Source: Pseudomonadota bacterium
Lineage (GTDB): Bacteria; Pseudomonadota; Alphaproteobacteria; Acetobacterales; Acetobacteraceae
Direction: 5' to 3'
Length of the DNA stretch: 6,251 nt
Assembly (NCBI GenBank): GCA_021808185.1
Contig: JAKBCB010000235.1
Coordinates: forward strand, 1 to 6,251
In this document: positions 1 through 6,251 of the stretch, piece after piece
Position numbering within the stretch: position 1 is the first letter of the stretch
Layout of the letters: each line of letters starts with the position of its first letter
Position numbers and translations under genes: made by a program
Notes under the pieces: model-generated
Seen by the model: only the letters and a program-made list of their open reading frames with translations
Told to the model about the DNA's origin: nothing
The model's database searches: none

Positions 1-333
1 GTCCTCGGGCTTCGGCAGGCCGGGGAACACCATCTTCGTGCCCGGCACCATGGCCTTCGGGCTCGTCAGGTAAGTGTCCAGGGTCGCCTCATCCCAGGTC
101 TTGTCGGCCTTCTTCATGGCCTCGGAATAGGAGAAGCCCGGCTCCGTGGCGGACTTGCGGCCGACCACGCCGAACAGCGACGGACCGATGGCGTTCTGTC
201 CCGGCTTCACCGTGTGGCAGATCGAGCATTTGTTGAACACGGCCCGGCCGGCCGCCGGGTCGCCGGCGGCGTGCGCGGGGGCAGCCAAGCCGAGCGCGGC
301 GAGCGCCGCGGCAGCGAGAATGGCAGGCTTCAT
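1..333 (-). CDS. Class I c-type cytochrome, exported, 3' end cut by window
   Basis: This encodes a small soluble electron carrier of the mitochondrial-like cytochrome c / c2 type, expected in the periplasm. The visible 111 residues begin with a Sec signal peptide: K2, a hydrophobic alanine/leucine stretch (about 4-18) and a likely cleavage after AHA (21-23). The haem-attachment motif is CSICH (C36, C39, with H40 as axial ligand), followed by GPSLFGVVGRK (50-60). The second axial ligand is expected to be M101 in PGTKMVFPG, a typical class I context. The frame remains open at base 1; the missing part should be the short C-terminal helix, some 15-25 residues. ATG at 333 is supported by the signal peptide and by AAGGA at 348-344, 10 bases upstream. 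It is co-oriented with the fds genes but 118 bases away, so co-transcription is uncertain. Its redox partner cannot be told from the window. Confidence 0.93.
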   Translation of the reverse strand, partial: MKPAILAAAALAALGLAAPAHAAGDPAAGRAVFNKCSICHTVKPGQNAIGPSLFGVVGRKSATEPGFSYSEAMKKADKTWDEATLDTYLTSPKAMVPGTKMVFPGLPKPED

Positions 334-451
334 GTCGGCAAAATCCTTGTTGTGCACGAAACGCCACGATGGTCCGCCTACATCGGGCCGGCGCGGCTCT
401 CGCGCCTATAGCCGCGTGCCGCCGGGGCGTCGAGTGAACAAAAAATTCGGA
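334..451. other. Intergenic gap between fdsD and the cytochrome c gene
   Basis: These 118 bases hold no gene I can support. Just after the fdsD stop the minus strand has a run of six T (445-440), but no strong GC stem precedes it, so I do not call an intrinsic terminator. An imperfect inverted repeat, CGAGT (431-435) with ACTCG (454-458), encloses that run and the stop codon. A 7-base perfect inverted repeat, CGCGGCT (392-398) with AGCCGCG (410-416), has an 11-base loop and no T run after it. A TATAGG (minus strand, 409-404) lies in the loop region, but no well-spaced -35 partner was found. The gap probably contains the cytochrome c promoter. Confidence 0.6.
392..416. repeat. Short perfect inverted repeat (7-base stem, 11-base loop)
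   Basis: CGCGGCT at 392-398 is the reverse complement of AGCCGCG at 410-416. It could form a hairpin in RNA read from either strand, but no T run follows it on either strand, so it is not a classic terminator. Short GC-rich stems arise easily by chance in DNA of this composition. Confidence 0.4.
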
Positions 452-679
452 TTACTCGCCCGCCGCCAACTGCTCGATGGCCCGGCGCGGCAATGGGTCC
501 AGCCCGCCGGCTTCGCCCGCCCGCACCTTCGCCACGATCTCGCGGCGCATGCGCGGGTCCCAGAACTTGCGCAGATGCGTGGCGATACCGTCCACCGCCT
601 TGCTGCCGTCGGCATGGTCCTGGGATGCGAAGAATTTTCCGATCTGGTTGGCCATATAGACCAGCTTGTCAGGCGACAT
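452..679 (-). CDS. fdsD: Formate dehydrogenase delta subunit FdsD
   Basis: FdsD is a small acidic-to-basic soluble protein found at the end of fds operons. In R. capsulatus it is described as needed for a fully active or stable enzyme, though its exact role is not settled. From ATG at 679 the product is 75 residues. It shows the family signatures KLVYMANQIGKFF (5-17) and HLRKFWDPRMRR (35-46), with no cysteines, signal peptide or membrane segment. The start lies inside the last codons of fdhD, and GGAGAG at 693-688 is 8 bases upstream. An in-frame GTG at 685 is only two codons earlier and 2 bases after the same GGAGAG, too close to be preferred. The TAA stop is at 454-452. It is the last gene of the operon. 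Confidence 0.93.
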   Translation of the reverse strand: MSPDKLVYMANQIGKFFASQDHADGSKAVDGIATHLRKFWDPRMRREIVAKVRAGEAGGLDPLPRRAIEQLAAGE

Positions 680-1493
680 GGGCACGGCTCTCCGCGATGA
701 TCCGGTCAGCGCCGGAAAAAACCTCGAACCCGTCGGCGCGGGCGATGGCGACCAGCGTCATCCCCGCCGCCTCGGCCAGCCGCACCGCGTGCGCCGTCGG
801 CGCCGACACCGCCACCAGCATCGGTGCGCCAAGCATGGCGGCTTTCTGCACCATCTCGATGGACACGCGGCTGGTCAGCAGCACCATCGCCCCCGCCACG
901 TCCAGCCGCGCGCGCACCGCCGCGCCCACCAGCTTGTCGAGCGCATTGTGCCGGCCGACATCCTCGCGCAGGGCGACAACGCCGCGCCCGGGCAGCCAGA
1001 GGGCGGCGGCGTGAACCGCGCGGGTGGCGTGGTTCAGCGTCTGCAATGGCTCCATCGCCCGCATCGCCTGCGCGATGGCGGCGGCGGACACGGCGCCGCC
1101 CTCCGGCACGCGGCGCGGCGGCCTGGCGGCCTCGGCCAAACTGTCGATGCCGCACAGCCCGCATCCGGTCGGCCCCAGGATATGCCGCCGGCGACGGGTG
1201 AGGGCGGCCAGTTGCGGTTCGGCCAGGTCCATGCGCAGCTCGATGCCGTGCGCGTGCTCCAGCACCTCCAGGCCGAGAATGTCGTCCGCCGTGCGCGCGA
1301 TGCCCTCGGTGACGGAGAAGCCGACCGCGAAATCCTCCAGATCGGCGGGCGTGCCCATCATCACCGCGAAGGTCTCGCGATTGAAGGTGATGGCGAGCGG
1401 GGTTTCCTCCGGCACGTCGCGGCCGACCGCCGGCACCGGCGCGCCGTGGCGCCAGACGTTCGGCGCGAGAGTGCGGAGCGGGGGCGTGGTCAA
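669..1493 (-). CDS. fdhD: Formate dehydrogenase accessory sulfurtransferase FdhD (FdsC), TTG start
   Basis: FdhD/FdsC proteins bind bis-MGD and pass sulfur from a cysteine desulfurase to the molybdenum cofactor before insertion into formate dehydrogenase; without this the enzyme is inactive. From TTG at 1493 the product is 274 residues, usual for the family. Visible hallmarks are the core motif TPADLEDFAVGFSVTEGI (48-65), the conserved cysteine loop GCGLCG (C111 and C114), and REDVGRHNALDKL (176-188), the family's cofactor or nucleotide-binding region. The start is the least certain point. TTG overlaps the fdsA stop as TTGA, paralleling the fdsG/fdsB join, with only a weak GGCGGA at 1508-1503 upstream. 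An in-frame GTG at 1436 would lose 19 residues that carry no strong motif. The frame stays open about 1.9 kb upstream through fdsA, but that sequence is only a shadow of fdsA. The 3' end overlaps fdsD by 11 bases. Confidence 0.95.
   Translation of the reverse strand: MTTPPLRTLAPNVWRHGAPVPAVGRDVPEETPLAITFNRETFAVMMGTPADLEDFAVGFSVTEGIARTADDILGLEVLEHAHGIELRMDLAEPQLAALTRRRRHILGPTGCGLCGIDSLAEAARPPRRVPEGGAVSAAAIAQAMRAMEPLQTLNHATRAVHAAALWLPGRGVVALREDVGRHNALDKLVGAAVRARLDVAGAMVLLTSRVSIEMVQKAAMLGAPMLVAVSAPTAHAVRLAEAAGMTLVAIARADGFEVFSGADRIIAESRAHVA
688..693 (-). promoter_or_regulatory. Probable ribosome binding site of fdsD (GGAGAG)
   Basis: GGAGAG on the minus strand lies 8 bases before ATG 679 and 2 bases before GTG 685, within the coding end of fdhD. 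The spacing favours the ATG. Confidence 0.6.
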
Positions 1494-4330
1494 TCCGCCG
1501 CGTCCGCCAGGATGCGCCGGCTTTTCCCGGCGTGCTCGCTGTAGCGCCGCTGCCACTCGCTCGGGCCGTTGGACGGGGTAATCTGCACCGCTGTCACCTT
1601 GTATTCCGGACAGTTGGTGGCCCAGTCGGAATAGTCGGTGGTGACGACGTTGGCCTGCGTCATCGGGTGGTGGAACGTGGTGTACACCACGCCCGGCGCC
1701 ACGCGATCCGTCACCGTCGCGCGCAGCGAGGTTTCGCCCGCGCGGCTGGCCAGCCGCACCCAGTCCCCGCTGCGGATGCCACGTGCCTCGGCGTCGGCCG
1801 GATGGATCTCCAGCTGGTCTTCCTCGTGCCAGACCACGTTCTCGGTGCGCCGCGTCTGCGCGCCGACATTGTACTGGCTGAGGATGCGCCCCGTGGTCAG
1901 CAGCAGCGGGAACTTGCGGTTGCTGCGTTCGTCGGTCGGCTGGTACTCGGTGATGAGGAAGCGGCCCTGTCCGCGCACGAAGTGGTCGATATGCATCACC
2001 GGCGTGCCCTCGGGCGCCGCCTCGTTGCATGGCCACTGCACCGAGCCCACCGCTTCCAGCTTCGCGTAGGACACGCCGGCGAAGGTCGGTGTCAGCCGCG
2101 CGATTTCGTCCATGATCTCGGAGGGATGCGTGTAGTGCATCGGATAGCCGAGCGCGTTGGACAGATCCTGGGTGATTTCCCAGTCGGCCTTGCCGTTGCG
2201 CGGGCTCATGACGCGCCGGATGCGCTGCACCCGTCGTTCGGCGTTGATGAAGATGCCGTCGCGCTCCAGGAAGGTGGAGCCGGGCAGGAACACATGCGCG
2301 TAGTTCGCTGTCTCGTTCAGGAACAGATCCTGCACGACGATGCATTCCATCGCCGCGAGGCCGGCCGTGACATGGTGCGTGTCCGGGTCGGACTGCACGA
2401 TGTCCTCGCCCTGCACGTACAGCCCCATGAACGAGCCGCCGACGGCGGCGTCGAACATGTTGGGGATGCGCAGGCCGGGTTCCGCGTCCAGGCTCACGCC
2501 CCAGGCGCCTTCGAACAGCGTGCGCGTGGGCGTGTCGCTGATGTGCCGGTAGCCGGGCAGTTCGTGCGGGAAGCTGCCCATGTCGCAGGAGCCCTGCACG
2601 TTGTTCTGCCCGCGCAGCGGATTCACCCCGACGCCGGGCCGGCCGATGTTTCCCGTCGCCATTGCCAGATTGGCGATCGCGATGACGGTGGTGGAGCCCT
2701 GGCTGTGCTCGGTCACGCCCAGCCCGTAATAGATCGCGGCGTTGCCGCCGGTCGCATACAGCCGCGCCGCATCGACGATGGTCTGCGCCGGCACGCCCGA
2801 AATCTTCTCGACCGCCTCGGGGCTGTTGCGCGGTTCGGCGACGAAGGCGGCCCACTCGCTGAACGCCTCCCAGTCGCAGCGTTCGCGCACGAAGGCTTCG
2901 TTCACCAGCCCCTCGGTGACGATCACATGCGCGATGGCCGTGAGCACCGCGACATTGGTGCCGGGCAGCAGCGGCAGATGGTACGTGGCTTCCACATGCG
3001 GCGTACGCACGATGTCGATGCGGCGCGGATCGATGACGATCAGCTTCGCGCCTTCGCGCAGCCGGCGCTTCATCCGCGAGGCGAACACCGGGTGCCCGTC
3101 CGTTGGATTGGCGCCGATCACCAGCACGACATCGGTGTGCTCGACGCTGTCGAAATCCTGCGTCCCGGCGGAGGTGCCGAAGGTCTGATTCAGGCCGTAT
3201 CCGGTCGGCGAGTGGCAGACGCGCGCGCAGGTATCGACGTTGTTGTTGCCGAACCCAGCACGCACCAGCTTCTGCACCAGATAGGTTTCCTCGATGGTGC
3301 AGCGCGAGGATGTGATGCCGCCGACGCTGTCCTTGCCGTATTTGGCCTGGATGCGCTTGAACTCCGACGCGGCAAAGCCGATCGCCTCGTCCCAGGACAC
3401 TTCGCGCCACGGGTCGGTGATCTTCTCCCGCACCATCGGCGACAGGATGCGTTCCTTGTGCGTTGCGTAGCCCCAGGCGAAGCGGCCCTTTACGCAGCTA
3501 TGGCCGTGGTTCGCCTTGCCGTCCTTCCACGGCACCATGCGGATCACTTCCTCGCCGCGCATCTCGGCCTTGAACGAGCAGCCGACGCCGCAATAGGCGC
3601 AGGTGGTGACAACCGAGTGTTCCGGCTGGCCATGCGCCAGCACGTTCTTCTCGATCAGCGTCGCGGTCGGGCAGGCCTGCACGCAGGCGCCGCAGGAGAC
3701 GCACTCCGAGCCAAGGAAGCTCTCGTTCATCCCGGGCGAGACCTTCGAGGCGAAGCCGCGCCCGTCGATGGTCAGCGCGAACGTGCCCTGGACTTCCTCG
3801 CAGGCCCGCACGCAGCGCGAGCAGACGATGCACTTCGCCGGATCGAAGCTGAAATACGGGTTGCTCTCGTCCTTGACGCTGTCGAAGTGATTTTCGCCCT
3901 GGTAGCCGTAGCGCACTTCGCGCAGGCCGACCGCGCCCGCCATGTCCTGCAACTCGCAATCGCCGTTGGCGCCGCAGGTCAGACAGTCGAGCGGATGGTC
4001 GCTGATGTACAGCTCCATCACGCCCTTGCGCAGTTGCTCCAGCTTCGGCGTCTGTGTGCGCACCACCATGTTGGGGCCAACCGGCGTGGTGCAGCTCGCG
4101 GGCGTGCCGGCGCGGCCGTCGATCTCCACCAGACACAGGCGGCAGGAGCCGAACGACTTCAGCGAGTCGGTCGCGCACAGCTTGGGAATTTTGGTTCCCA
4201 TCTCCATCGCGGCGCGCATGATGGACGTGCCGGCCGGCACCGTCACCTGCTCGCCGTCGATGGTCAGCGTCACCATCGTGTCGCTGTGCACCGAAGGCGT
4301 GCCGTAGTCGATTTCCTCGACGAGAGCCAT
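1490..4330 (-). CDS. fdsA: NAD-dependent formate dehydrogenase catalytic alpha subunit FdsA (Mo-bis-MGD, Fe-S clusters)
   Basis: FdsA oxidises formate to CO2 at a bis-MGD molybdenum centre in the cytoplasm and relays electrons to FdsB. The product is 946 residues, slightly shorter than the roughly 960 of characterised FdsA. A NuoG-like N-terminus carries a 2Fe-2S cluster (C52, C63, C66, C80), a His-Cys 4Fe-4S site (H112, C116, C119, C125) and two ferredoxin-type clusters (C167, C170, C173, C177 and C210, C213, C216, C220). The molybdopterin oxidoreductase domain begins near 240 with its own cluster (C244, C247, C251, C279) and the conserved K281. The Mo ligand is C372 in RVCHSPTGYG, followed by H373. 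The substrate arginine is R573 in NPLRGQNN, with the same 201-residue spacing as the C386/R587 pair recalled for R. capsulatus. The MGD-binding C-terminal domain spans about 805-915. It is a cysteine-type, not selenocysteine, enzyme. ATG at 4330 has AAGGAG 6 bases upstream; an ATG at 4375 lies inside fdsB and lacks family support. Confidence 0.98.
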   Translation of the reverse strand: MALVEEIDYGTPSVHSDTMVTLTIDGEQVTVPAGTSIMRAAMEMGTKIPKLCATDSLKSFGSCRLCLVEIDGRAGTPASCTTPVGPNMVVRTQTPKLEQLRKGVMELYISDHPLDCLTCGANGDCELQDMAGAVGLREVRYGYQGENHFDSVKDESNPYFSFDPAKCIVCSRCVRACEEVQGTFALTIDGRGFASKVSPGMNESFLGSECVSCGACVQACPTATLIEKNVLAHGQPEHSVVTTCAYCGVGCSFKAEMRGEEVIRMVPWKDGKANHGHSCVKGRFAWGYATHKERILSPMVREKITDPWREVSWDEAIGFAASEFKRIQAKYGKDSVGGITSSRCTIEETYLVQKLVRAGFGNNNVDTCARVCHSPTGYGLNQTFGTSAGTQDFDSVEHTDVVLVIGANPTDGHPVFASRMKRRLREGAKLIVIDPRRIDIVRTPHVEATYHLPLLPGTNVAVLTAIAHVIVTEGLVNEAFVRERCDWEAFSEWAAFVAEPRNSPEAVEKISGVPAQTIVDAARLYATGGNAAIYYGLGVTEHSQGSTTVIAIANLAMATGNIGRPGVGVNPLRGQNNVQGSCDMGSFPHELPGYRHISDTPTRTLFEGAWGVSLDAEPGLRIPNMFDAAVGGSFMGLYVQGEDIVQSDPDTHHVTAGLAAMECIVVQDLFLNETANYAHVFLPGSTFLERDGIFINAERRVQRIRRVMSPRNGKADWEITQDLSNALGYPMHYTHPSEIMDEIARLTPTFAGVSYAKLEAVGSVQWPCNEAAPEGTPVMHIDHFVRGQGRFLITEYQPTDERSNRKFPLLLTTGRILSQYNVGAQTRRTENVVWHEEDQLEIHPADAEARGIRSGDWVRLASRAGETSLRATVTDRVAPGVVYTTFHHPMTQANVVTTDYSDWATNCPEYKVTAVQITPSNGPSEWQRRYSEHAGKSRRILADAAD

Positions 4331-4336
4331 GTGTCG

Positions 4337-4342
4337 CTCCTT
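4337..4342 (-). promoter_or_regulatory. Ribosome binding site of fdsA (AAGGAG), overlapping the fdsB stop
   Basis: AAGGAG on the minus strand is 6 bases before the ATG at 4330. Its first two bases are the last two of the fdsB TAA stop, so ribosomes ending fdsB sit on the fdsA initiation site. Confidence 0.85.
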
Positions 4343-5891
4343 ATTCCGCCGCCACGCGCATCGGCGCGCCGGCAAAATCCTCGGGAAAATGCGTCAGCGC
4401 GCTCATCACCGGGTACGGCGTGAAGCCGCCCAGCGCGCACAGCGAGCCGAATTTCATCGTGTTGCACAGATCGGCCAGCACGGCGCGATTGGCCGCGATC
4501 TTCTCGCCCCGCCTGATGCGGTCGATCACCTCGACGCCGCGGGTGGAGCCGATGCGGCAGGGCGTGCATTTGCCGCAGCTTTCGATGGCGCAGAATTCCA
4601 TCGCGAAGCGTGCCTGCTCGGCCATGTCCACGGTGTCGTCGAAAACCACGACGCCGCCGTGGCCGATCAGCCCATCCTTGGCCGCGAATGCCTCGTAGTC
4701 GAACGGCGTGTCGAACAGGGCAGGGGGGAAATACGCGCCGAGCGGCCCGCCGACCTGCACCGCGCGCACCGGCCGCCCGCTGGCTGTGCCGCCGCCAATG
4801 TCGTTGACCAGTTCGCCGAGCGTGACCCCGAACGCCGCCTCGAACAGCCCGCCGAATTTGATGTTGCCGGCGAGTTGGATCGGCATGGTGCCGCGCGAGC
4901 GGCCCATGCCGAAATCCTTGTACTTCGCCGCCCCCTCGGCCAGGATCACCGGCACCGAGGCAAGCGAAATCACGTTGTTGATGACGGTGGGCTTGCCGAA
5001 CAGGCCCTCGTGCGCGGGCAGCGGCGGCTTCGGGCGAACCTGCCCGCGCTTGCCCTCGATGCTGTCGAGAAGGGCCGTTTCCTCGCCGCAGACATAGGCG
5101 CCGGCGCCCTCGCGCACCTCGATATCGAACGCGAAGCCGCCATCCATCGCGTTGGCGCCGAGATAGCCCGCCGCCCGTGCAATCCGCACGGCTTCGCGGA
5201 ACGCCGCGATGGCATGCGGATATTCCGAGCGGATATAGATGTAGCCGCGCGTGGCGCCGACGGCATAACCAGAAATGGTCATGCCCTCGATTAGCACGAA
5301 CGGATCGCCCTCCATGATCATGCGGTCGGAGAACGTGCCAGAATCGCCTTCGTCGGCGTTGCACACAATGTATTTCTGCGCGGCATACGCAGCCGCCACC
5401 GTCTTCCACTTGACGCCGGTCGGGAACCCGGCACCGCCGCGTCCGCGCAGGCCCGAGCCTATCATTTCCTCCACCGTCGCGGCCGGCCCGAGCGAGAGCG
5501 CCCGTTGCAGCCCAGCGTAGCCGCCATGCGCGCGATAATCGTCGAGCGAGCGCGGATCGACGATGCCGCAGCGCGCGAAGGTCAACCGTGTTTGCCGCTT
5601 GAGGAACCCGATGTCCTCGGGCCGGCCCAGCCGCAGCGGATGCGCGCCGCCGGCCAGCAGCGCGTCGAGCAGGCCGGGCACATCCCCGGCGCCGACCGGC
5701 CCGTAGCCGATGCGCCCCTCGGGCGTGGCGACCTCGACCAGCGGCTCCAGCCAGAACATCCCGCGCGATCCGGTGCGCACGATGGTAAGGGCGATCCCGC
5801 GCGCCCGCGCGGCGGCGTGCAACGCGCCCGCGACGTCGTCCGCGCCGACGGCTGCGGCCGCGGCATCGCCGGGAACATACAGGACGATCAC
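4341..5891 (-). CDS. fdsB: NAD-dependent formate dehydrogenase beta subunit FdsB (FMN, NAD+ and 4Fe-4S binding)
   Basis: FdsB is the NuoF-like diaphorase subunit. It takes electrons from FdsA through a 4Fe-4S cluster and reduces NAD+ at FMN. From the GTG start the product is 516 residues, close to the roughly 520 of known FdsB. Residues 1-100 form a thioredoxin-like NuoE-type domain with no cysteine, as expected in this family. The glycine-rich flavin motif GLRGRGGAGFPTG is at 147-159, NADEGDSGTFSDR at 178-190, and the nucleotide-site motif AYVCGEETAL at 265-274. The 4Fe-4S ligands are C439, C442 and C445 (ESCGKCTPC) plus C485 (SLCALGG). I chose GTG at 5891 because IVLYVPGDAA matches the family N-terminus and a strong GGAGG lies 7 bases upstream. 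A longer open frame reaching 6116 only overlaps fdsG and is not family-like. The TAA stop is 10 bases before fdsA. Confidence 0.97.
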   Translation of the reverse strand: MIVLYVPGDAAAAAVGADDVAGALHAAARARGIALTIVRTGSRGMFWLEPLVEVATPEGRIGYGPVGAGDVPGLLDALLAGGAHPLRLGRPEDIGFLKRQTRLTFARCGIVDPRSLDDYRAHGGYAGLQRALSLGPAATVEEMIGSGLRGRGGAGFPTGVKWKTVAAAYAAQKYIVCNADEGDSGTFSDRMIMEGDPFVLIEGMTISGYAVGATRGYIYIRSEYPHAIAAFREAVRIARAAGYLGANAMDGGFAFDIEVREGAGAYVCGEETALLDSIEGKRGQVRPKPPLPAHEGLFGKPTVINNVISLASVPVILAEGAAKYKDFGMGRSRGTMPIQLAGNIKFGGLFEAAFGVTLGELVNDIGGGTASGRPVRAVQVGGPLGAYFPPALFDTPFDYEAFAAKDGLIGHGGVVVFDDTVDMAEQARFAMEFCAIESCGKCTPCRIGSTRGVEVIDRIRRGEKIAANRAVLADLCNTMKFGSLCALGGFTPYPVMSALTHFPEDFAGAPMRVAAE

Positions 5892-6251
5892 GCCAGTTCC
5901 TCCAGCGCCACGTCCAGCCGGCCGGGCGTCACCCGCCCGAGCACGCGGCCATCGATCATCGCGGAGGGGCCGGTGGCGCACAGGCCCAGACAGTAGGTGG
6001 CTTCCAGCGTCACCCGGCCATCGGCGCTGGTCTCGCCGAGCGCAACGCCCAGCTTCTCGCGCGCATGCGCGGTCAGGCCGCGCGCGCCCATCGCCTGGCA
6101 TGCCTCCGCCTGACACAGCTTGACGACGTGCTTGCCCGGCAATTCGCGGCGGAAATCGTGATAGAACGAAACCACGCCATGCACCTCGGCGCGGCTGAGG
6201 TTGAACGCCCCGGCCAGCAGCCGCACGGCCTCGTCCGGAATATGGCCGAAC
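5888..6251 (-). CDS. fdsG: NAD-dependent formate dehydrogenase gamma subunit FdsG, 5' end cut by window
   Basis: This is the C-terminal part of the small NuoE-like subunit of cytoplasmic NAD+-dependent formate dehydrogenase. It carries one 2Fe-2S cluster on a thioredoxin-like fold and sits against FdsB. The frame is open to the window edge, where it reads FGHIPDEAVRLLAGAFNLSR, and then VHGVVSFYHDF, typical of FdsG/NuoE. The codon at 6226 is an internal GTG valine, not the start, because conserved sequence continues upstream of it. The four cluster cysteines are visible as C-x4-C (KLCQAEACQ, near 6115-6098) and C-x3-C (YCLGLC, near 5992-5978). About 120 codons are present, so roughly 30-60 residues are missing if the length is normal for the family. 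The gene ends in TGA at 5890-5888, which overlaps the GTG start of fdsB, so the two are probably translationally coupled. Any promoter or regulator lies outside the window. Confidence 0.95.
   Translation of the reverse strand, partial: FGHIPDEAVRLLAGAFNLSRAEVHGVVSFYHDFRRELPGKHVVKLCQAEACQAMGARGLTAHAREKLGVALGETSADGRVTLEATYCLGLCATGPSAMIDGRVLGRVTPGRLDVALEELA
5899..5903 (-). promoter_or_regulatory. Ribosome binding site of fdsB (GGAGG)
   Basis: GGAGG on the minus strand lies 7 bases before the GTG at 5891, inside the last codons of fdsG. It decides the start in favour of this GTG over longer in-frame alternatives. Confidence 0.85.

Noticed and set aside
89..367. Minus-strand 92-codon open frame overlapping the cytochrome c gene
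   Set aside because: It is a frame shadow. The cytochrome frame in the same stretch carries a signal peptide, CSICH and the Met-ligand motif.
146..1581. Several plus-strand open frames opposite the cytochrome, fdsD and fdhD genes
   Set aside because: They are arginine/alanine/histidine-rich antisense shadows with no domain motifs, and the opposite strand holds well-conserved genes.
3206..3220. Possible selenocysteine active site in FdsA
   Set aside because: The codon at the Mo-ligand position encodes cysteine (RVCHSPTG) and the frame has no internal TGA, so there is no selenocysteine.
1494..3410. Upstream extension of the fdhD frame through fdsA (open to 3410), which might suggest a giant fusion
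   Set aside because: The extension is out of frame with fdsA and arginine/alanine-rich, with no family similarity. FdhD homology begins only after the fdsA stop.
4331..4375. ATG at 4375 as the fdsA start
   Set aside because: It adds 15 arginine-rich residues overlapping the fdsB end and has no family support. ATG 4330 has a good AAGGAG.
1532..4423. Plus-strand open frame of 963 codons opposite fdsA
   Set aside because: It lies antisense to a fully conserved fdsA, has a histidine/arginine/alanine-rich translation with no recognisable domain, and is explained by the scarcity of stop codons in GC-rich DNA.
5892..6116. Extended N-terminus of FdsB to an upstream start at 6116
   Set aside because: It would overlap fdsG over 225 bases, has low-complexity arginine/glycine-rich sequence, and the family N-terminus plus GGAGG point to GTG 5891.
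6224..6226. GTG at 6226 as the fdsG start
   Set aside because: Conserved FdsG/NuoE sequence (GHIPDEAV) continues upstream to the window edge, so this is an internal valine.

Overview
The window holds most of an NAD+-dependent, molybdenum-type formate dehydrogenase operon of the Fds (fdsGBACD) kind, entirely on the minus strand, followed by the first part of a small periplasmic c-type cytochrome gene. The DNA is clearly GC-rich, codons favour G or C at the third position, and the proteins match the FdsG/B/A/C/D family known from Cupriavidus necator and Rhodobacter capsulatus. This suggests a proteobacterium, most likely an alphaproteobacterium. The genus cannot be fixed from the sequence alone.

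Read in the direction of transcription (high to low coordinates), the layout is: the 3' part of fdsG (its start lies beyond 6251); fdsB (5891-4341), whose GTG start overlaps the fdsG stop; fdsA (4330-1490), 10 bases after fdsB; fdhD/fdsC (1493-669), with a TTG start overlapping the fdsA stop; and fdsD (679-452), overlapping fdhD by 11 bases. A 118-base gap follows. A class I cytochrome c gene then starts at 333 and runs off the window at base 1. No gene is supported on the plus strand.

The genes form one functional unit. FdsA oxidises formate to CO2 at a bis-MGD molybdenum centre with a cysteine ligand. Electrons pass through its iron-sulfur clusters to FdsB (FMN plus 4Fe-4S), which reduces NAD+, with FdsG (2Fe-2S) bound to FdsB. 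FdhD/FdsC is the maturation factor needed for sulfuration of the cofactor, and FdsD is a small associated subunit or assembly protein. The module resembles the NuoE/NuoF/NuoG arm of complex I joined to a formate dehydrogenase. It probably supplies NADH from formate or detoxifies formate, in the cytoplasm. The cytochrome c is exported and is probably a separate transcription unit.

I found no frameshift, insertion sequence, CRISPR array, RNA gene or unknown system. The notable points are small: two overlapping non-AUG starts that imply tight translational coupling, and a linked cytochrome c gene with no clear terminator between it and the operon.
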